Shown piece after piece: positions 60,171-64,000 of a DNA stretch of 64,000 nucleotides. Made by a program: the position numbers and the translations under genes. The stretch is from assembly GCA_026003075.1 (NCBI GenBank), contig BPGO01000001.1, forward strand, positions 372,001-436,000. The letters run 5' to 3'. Position 1 is the first letter of the stretch. Each line of letters starts with the position of its first letter. Source of the DNA: Fimbriimonadales bacterium (GTDB taxonomy: Bacteria; Armatimonadota; Fimbriimonadia; Fimbriimonadales; GBS-DC). The notes beneath the pieces were generated by a model. That model had not been told where the DNA came from. It saw only the letters and a list, made by a program, of their open reading frames with translations, and did not search any database.

Positions 60171-61043
60171 TCAGAACTCCAGATGCATCGGTAGGATTGG
60201 CGCGGAGTGGGTAATCGCGCCGACGGAGATATAGTCCACGCCCGTTTCGGCAATCGCGCGCACGGTCTGTAGGTTCACCCCACCGGACGCTTCGATAAAC
60301 CGCACGCGCCCCTTCGCGCGGCGCACCGCATCGCGCAGCATCTCTAACGGCATATTGTCCAGCAAAATGCCATCCGCGCCGGCTTCAACGGCTTCCTCCA
60401 CCTGCGCCAGCGTCGTACACTCTACTTCAATCGCCAGCAGGTGGTGGGCGTTCTGGCGTGCGCGGCGCACCGCCTCCCGAATATCGCCGTTGAGTGCGGT
60501 CAGGTGGTTGTCTTTGATGAGGATACCGTCGTACAGTCCGATACGGTGGTTGCGCCCGCCCCCAACGCGCACGGCATACTTTTCCAGCAGGCGCAGTCCG
60601 GGCGTTGTTTTGCGTGTGTCGACAATCTGCGCCCCCGTGCCCGCAACGGCGTCCACGAACTGCTTGGTGAGCGTGGCAATCCCCGACAGGCGTTGCAGGA
60701 AGTTCAGTGCGGTGCGTTCCCCTTTGAGAATCGCGCGGGTGTTGCCTTCAAGGCGCATCACCACAGTCCCTGAGACAAGCGGCGCGCCGTCGGACAGACA
60801 GTCTGTGAAACGGATTTCGGGGTCAAGATGCCAAAAGACCTGCTGCGCCACCTGCACGCCGCACAGCACCCCTTCCGCCTGCGCGATAATCGCACACCGC
60901 GTTGTATGTTCCGGGGGTATCAGGCTCTCGGTTGTCCAATCGCCCGTGCCCAGGTCTTCCTGGAGCGCGATTGCAATCGTGTGCGGTAGACTCCCGACAT
61001 CCTGTGGGGTTGCGTCCCGCTGTTGCCTTCTGTGTGCGTGCAT
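60171..61043 (-). CDS. nadC: Nicotinate-nucleotide pyrophosphorylase (carboxylating)
   Basis: 290-aa quinolinate phosphoribosyltransferase, joining quinolinate and PRPP to NaMN for NAD synthesis. Seen: ALQEDLGTGDWTTESLIPPE, TALNFLQRLSGIATLTKQFV, VDTRKTTPGLRLLEKYAVRV, GGGRNHRIGLYDGILIKDNH and EASGGVNLQTVRAIAETGVD. ATG 61043 is 7 nt from TACAAT on the minus strand (61051-61056), with no ribosome site: leaderless. It shares a symmetric promoter with the divergent methylase gene and is followed by the Clp1-like gene. Confidence 0.96.
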   Translation of the reverse strand: MHAHRRQQRDATPQDVGSLPHTIAIALQEDLGTGDWTTESLIPPEHTTRCAIIAQAEGVLCGVQVAQQVFWHLDPEIRFTDCLSDGAPLVSGTVVMRLEGNTRAILKGERTALNFLQRLSGIATLTKQFVDAVAGTGAQIVDTRKTTPGLRLLEKYAVRVGGGRNHRIGLYDGILIKDNHLTALNGDIREAVRRARQNAHHLLAIEVECTTLAQVEEAVEAGADGILLDNMPLEMLRDAVRRAKGRVRFIEASGGVNLQTVRAIAETGVDYISVGAITHSAPILPMHLEF

Positions 61044-61050
61044 CGCCCTA

Positions 61051-61072
61051 ATTGTACCTGTGCAGGTATACT
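61051..61072. promoter_or_regulatory. Symmetric divergent promoter nadC / DNA methylase
   Basis: Back-to-back TACAAT (minus, 61051-61056) and TATACT (plus, 61067-61072), both preceded by CAGG or GCAGG, forming an interrupted palindrome. It is almost the same sequence as 30068-30091, 2 bases shorter in the centre. Spacing to the start codons is 7 nt (nadC) and 9 nt (methylase). Confidence 0.65.
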
Positions 61073-61081
61073 CGCTCCCTG

Positions 61082-61915
61082 ATGGCAGCTCGTGAACCGA
61101 TTAACGACCTGAATCTGTCGCGCTGGCGAGAGTACAACGATGTGCTGACCGACAGCCTGTGGCTGCTGGGCAAGCGCGATAATCACGGCGCCCACGCGCC
61201 TGATTACTGGGGCAACTTCGCGCCCCAAATCCCCTATCAAGCGATGCGGCGGTTCACGCGGCAGGGCGAGTGCGTGTTAGATCCGTTTTCGGGACTGGGC
61301 ACGACCCTCATCGAGGCGCGTCGGCTCGGCAGGCACGCCATCGGCATCGAGTTGAACCCCACCGTCGCAGCGAATTCGCGCGAGCGCGTCGAGTCCCAGC
61401 CGAACCCGCACCGTGTGCAAACAGTCATCCTGCAAGGCGACAGCACCCACCCCGACACCGCCGAGCGCGTGCGTTGCCAGCTCCAAGCATGGGGCTTTGA
61501 ACAGGCGCACCTGCTGATTCTGCATCCCCCCTATCACGACATCATTTCCTTCAGCGACGACCCGCGCGACCTGTCTAACGCGCCCAATTTGGAGGCGTTT
61601 CTGGCGCAGTTCGAGCAGGTGGTTGTGGGTTTCGCACCGCTGCTGATGACCGGGCGGTTTCTCACACTGGTCATCGGCGACAAATACACAAAGGGCGAGT
61701 GGATTCCGCTGGGCTTTTATGCGATGGAGGCCATACGCCGGTGCGGCTTTCGCCTCAAGAGCATCTGCGTCAAAGACTTTCACGAGACGCGCGGCAAACG
61801 GAACCAGCGGAGCCTATGGCGGTATCGTGCCCTCAAGGGCAACTTTTACCTGTTCGGGCACGAATATGTGATGTTCTTCGAGAAGACCGCTACCGCCGCG
61901 TTACCAGATAGATAA
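61082..61915 (+). CDS. Orphan site-specific DNA methyltransferase
   Basis: 277-aa SAM-dependent methylase. The SAM site comes first, CVLDPFSGLGTTLIEARRLG with RHAIGIELNP, and the catalytic motif later, HLLILHPPYHDIISFSDDPR (PPY preceded by His), then LVIGDKYTKGEWIPLGFY. The order differs from the R-M methylase at 45842. No nuclease gene is adjacent, so it may regulate or be a relic. An RNA substrate is not excluded. ATG 61082 follows TATACT by 9 nt. The 3' end overlaps the convergent SLBB gene by 26 nt. Confidence 0.82.
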   Translation: MAAREPINDLNLSRWREYNDVLTDSLWLLGKRDNHGAHAPDYWGNFAPQIPYQAMRRFTRQGECVLDPFSGLGTTLIEARRLGRHAIGIELNPTVAANSRERVESQPNPHRVQTVILQGDSTHPDTAERVRCQLQAWGFEQAHLLILHPPYHDIISFSDDPRDLSNAPNLEAFLAQFEQVVVGFAPLLMTGRFLTLVIGDKYTKGEWIPLGFYAMEAIRRCGFRLKSICVKDFHETRGKRNQRSLWRYRALKGNFYLFGHEYVMFFEKTATAALPDR

Positions 61916-63014
61916 TGCTGAGAATGAGCCAGATAATGCGCAAGGGTTCCTCGGCGGAGGCGCGCCGTTGGCTCGGTTCGGGCACTTCCACCGTGTCGCC
62001 GGGCAGGAGTTTCTCATCGGGGCGCGTGCCGCGCGCCACTTCCAGCAGGTTGACCGTGATGCGCTGTTGCTTCCCGCGGTCGGTAGGGCGCAGGATGACC
62101 ACCCGCTCCAAAATCGCGTTCGCTTTTGGGCCGCCTGCGGCCTCAATCGCCTGCGTAAGCGTCATGTTTTCGGCGTAGTTGACAATGCCCGCACGGTTCA
62201 CGCCTCCCCGCACCACGATAAACTGCCGCGCGGAACGGAAGGGCACGGTAATCTGGTCGCCCCCTTGCAACTCTACATCGCCCTGAAGCGTGTTGAGATT
62301 AATAGTGACTGGCTCGGCGCGGTTGGCGCGTCGGATTTGGATTCGGGTCGTGTCGGCTTCGGGCAGGGCGCCCCCTGCCTTGCCCAACGCCTGAATCAGC
62401 GTTTTCGCCTCCTCATACTCAAACGCGCCGGGCGTACGCACCGCGCCCAACACCAATACGCTTCTGCCCCCCGCGCGTAGCGGCACGAAGATGCGATCGC
62501 CGGGCTGCAAAATCGGGTTCGCTCCCTCGTCCGCCTCCTGGGTAAACTTGAGGAAGTTGAGGACCAAGCGTTCCCCGCTCAGGCGTTCCAGTCGCACCGC
62601 GCTCAGGTCTGCCGTGTCGGTGGGCTGTGCGGCTTGGAGCGCGTCGCTGAGCCGCCAGCCTGCTTGAAGAGTGAAATCGCCGCCGCGCCGAACGGCGCCC
62701 TGCACCGTCACCTTCGCCTCCGCACGCTGGGCGATTTCTACGACCACTTTCGGGTCGCGATAGAAGTTCCCCTCGCGCAGGCGTCGGGCGATTTCGCTGG
62801 CGAGTTCGTCCGGGGTGCGCCCTGCCGCTTGCACCAACCCGATGAGCGGCATCCGAAACGCACCCGAAGCGTCCACGACATACACCCGTGAGAGCGAATC
62901 GTCGCCTTCAACGGTAATCCGCAGGGAATCGCCCGGGAGAATGCGCGGCGCCTCTTGCGCCCACGCGCAGAGCCACAGCAAGCTCAACGCCAGCAACCCA
63001 ACCCATCGCCTCAT
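61890..63014 (-). CDS. Polysaccharide export protein (Wza-like, SLBB domains)
   Basis: 374-aa exported protein with signal peptide (MRRWVGLLALSLLWLCAWAQ). A polysaccharide-export (Poly_export) domain follows: RILPGDSLRITVEGDDSLSR, DASGAFRMPLIGLVQAAGRT, EIARRLREGNFYRDPKVVVE. Three SLBB-type repeats come next, with VLVLGAVRTPGAFEYEEAKT and FIVVRGGVNRAGIVNYAENM. The C-terminus may have a membrane helix (IIWLILSIIYLV). It would form the outer-membrane or periplasmic channel of an exopolysaccharide exporter. TATCCT lies 7 nt before the ATG. Confidence 0.92.
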   Translation of the reverse strand: MRRWVGLLALSLLWLCAWAQEAPRILPGDSLRITVEGDDSLSRVYVVDASGAFRMPLIGLVQAAGRTPDELASEIARRLREGNFYRDPKVVVEIAQRAEAKVTVQGAVRRGGDFTLQAGWRLSDALQAAQPTDTADLSAVRLERLSGERLVLNFLKFTQEADEGANPILQPGDRIFVPLRAGGRSVLVLGAVRTPGAFEYEEAKTLIQALGKAGGALPEADTTRIQIRRANRAEPVTINLNTLQGDVELQGGDQITVPFRSARQFIVVRGGVNRAGIVNYAENMTLTQAIEAAGGPKANAILERVVILRPTDRGKQQRITVNLLEVARGTRPDEKLLPGDTVEVPEPSQRRASAEEPLRIIWLILSIIYLVTRR

Positions 63015-63021
63015 AATCTAT

Positions 63022-63027
63022 AGGATA
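63022..63027 (-). promoter_or_regulatory. Predicted -10 of the SLBB gene (leaderless)
   Basis: GGTATCCT on the minus strand with 7 nt to ATG 63014. Confidence 0.45.
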
Positions 63028-63083
63028 CCTGCTGCGCCGTGCTGGGTGTCGGCGTCCCCTAAGCGCAAGCCCCCCACGACGGG

Positions 63084-63089
63084 TATACT
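63084..63089 (+). promoter_or_regulatory. Predicted -10 of the propeller gene at the right edge
   Basis: GGGTATACT, then a leader of about 36 nt with GGAGG at 63122-63125 region and ATG 63132. Confidence 0.5.
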
Positions 63090-63131
63090 TCAGCAGGGAA
63101 ACCCGCGCGTCTAACGAACATGGAGGTTGGT

Positions 63132-64000
63132 ATGCGAAAAACGATTTGGGCGTTGTTGTTCGGTCTCATCGCGGCGGCGGTATGGGCGCAGACGCCTGCG
63201 GCAATGTGGCGCTTCTTCGGAAACGCGGCGCCGAATAACCCCGCGCTGCCCGGCGTTGGCAAACAGACGATTTACTACCCCTGCCTAAACCGCCTCTACG
63301 CGGTCAATACAGAAGACGGCGCCTTGAAATGGCAATATCCCGCCGACGCGCCGCTCAACACCACGATTATCGGTCAGCCTGTAGAAGGTGAAGGGCTGGT
63401 CTATATTGGTGTAAGCAACGGCAATGTGTTGGCACTGGATGTGGAGACGGGTGCATTGCGCTGGGCGTTCACGGCAGAAAGCGCGCCGACTGCCCGCCCC
63501 GTGCTGGAAGACGGGGTGCTGTATATCGGCACAGGACGCGGCGAGGTGTATGCCCTGAACGCTCGAAACGGCGAACCCCTCTGGCGGGAACCCTATCGCG
63601 CCGATGACTACATCGCAGGCAAGCTCGTCAAGCAGGGCGATACGCTCTTTTTCGGTACGAACGGCGGCTTTGTTCACGCGGTGAACACCGCAGGTGGTCG
63701 CCGACGCTGGCTGTTCCGTCTCCCTGCACCGAACTATGATGCGCAACCCGTGTACGCAAACGGAAGCCTGTATGTGACCTCCAACGATGTCTTGATTGCG
63801 ATCAATCCGAACAGCGGCTCGGTACGCTGGACGCGCCGTTTCAACACCGAGTTTCGCCTTGCCCCCGCCGCCAACGACGACTACATCGCCGTTGTGACGC
63901 GCGAGAACCGTCTCTATGTGTTCGACCACTCTGGCAAGATTGTGACCGGCGATCGAGAACCCATCGAGATGCGCTATGAGCCGCTTACCGCGCCCGAAAT
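63132..64000 (+). CDS. Exported PQQ-like beta-propeller protein, 3' end outside window
   Basis: I translated this by hand because it runs off the end: 289 codons are visible. Signal peptide KTIWALLFGLIAAAVWAQ, then repeated blades: LYAVNTEDGALKWQYPADAP, VYIGVSNGNVLALDVETGAL, LYIGTGRGEVYALNARNGEP and LIAINPNSGSVRWTRRFNTE. Each has the PQQ-repeat pattern (Y-x-G-x3-G-x-(V/L)-x-A-L-(D/N)-x3-G-x3-W). It resembles BamB-like or quinoprotein-like propellers, but no enzyme residues can be assigned. ATG 63132 has GGAGG about 6 nt upstream. Confidence 0.85.
   Translation, partial: MRKTIWALLFGLIAAAVWAQTPAAMWRFFGNAAPNNPALPGVGKQTIYYPCLNRLYAVNTEDGALKWQYPADAPLNTTIIGQPVEGEGLVYIGVSNGNVLALDVETGALRWAFTAESAPTARPVLEDGVLYIGTGRGEVYALNARNGEPLWREPYRADDYIAGKLVKQGDTLFFGTNGGFVHAVNTAGGRRRWLFRLPAPNYDAQPVYANGSLYVTSNDVLIAINPNSGSVRWTRRFNTEFRLAPAANDDYIAVVTRENRLYVFDHSGKIVTGDREPIEMRYEPLTAPE

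Overview
The window reads as a chromosomal segment of a GC-rich, diderm, probably thermophilic bacterium, most likely of the Armatimonadota. This placement is inference. It rests on the dockerin-like double repeat ending an exported protein, a TIGR03790-family protein, PQQ-type propeller proteins, an LptF/G permease and a Wza-like exporter (both outer-membrane features), and the general protein style. There are no rRNA genes, CRISPR arrays, prophages or recognisable transposases. Most of the sequence is housekeeping genes in short operons, many coupled by 1-30 nt overlaps.

Layout. 1-8.2 kb (minus): a Cys-rich membrane protein, an exported esterase, a beta-propeller protein, the argG-hypothetical-ppa operon and a dockerin-like exported protein. 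8.3-11.2 kb: two GT9 glycosyltransferases followed by decayed glycan genes. 11.2-19.6 kb (minus): an M48 protease, etfBA and the glmU-prs-(quinate dehydrogenase-like)-araC operon, with tRNA-Leu(GAG) and tRNA-Val(CAC) on the plus strand between them. 19.7-26.8 kb (plus): hsp20 under a perfect HAIR operator, a large winged-helix-like protein with a coiled-coil zinc-ribbon protein, trpC, a phosphoesterase, two frameshifted genes (M48 lipoprotein, GT2) and rsmI. 26.8-30.1 kb (minus): purA, a response regulator and pntAA. 30.1-43.6 kb (mostly plus): a TIGR03790 protein, pcm, an enoyl-CoA hydratase, pfkA, an LptF/G permease, prfB with its programmed frameshift, a JAMM protease-cysM pair on the minus strand, and smc. 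43.5-46.7 kb (minus): PAP2 phosphatase, purM and a type II restriction-modification pair. 46.8-52.6 kb (plus): a DUF1003 protein, a polysaccharide deacetylase, a broken PEP-CTERM gene behind a consensus sigma-54 promoter, a sulfurtransferase, an RNase H-like protein and RNase G. 52.6-64 kb: hisF, a GH42-like protein with Arg-rich tails, a HAD phosphatase, panD, serA, a Clp1-like kinase, nadC, an orphan DNA methylase, an SLBB export protein and a propeller protein that runs off the window.

The most distinctive signal is at promoters. About twenty genes carry a GGTAYAMT -10 element, and in a set of them (trpC, prfB, pntAA, nadC, purM, an SLBB exporter and others) it lies 6-7 nt before the start codon, which implies leaderless mRNAs. 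Two divergent gene pairs share almost the same palindromic double promoter. Other leads are the sigma-54 site before the PEP-CTERM gene in a window that also holds a TIGR03790 gene, five frame changes of the same sign in three genes, an apparent AUC start for RNase G, and the GH42-like protein with tandem KRRRRK repeats. I found no complete undescribed system that I can prove. These are the best candidates.
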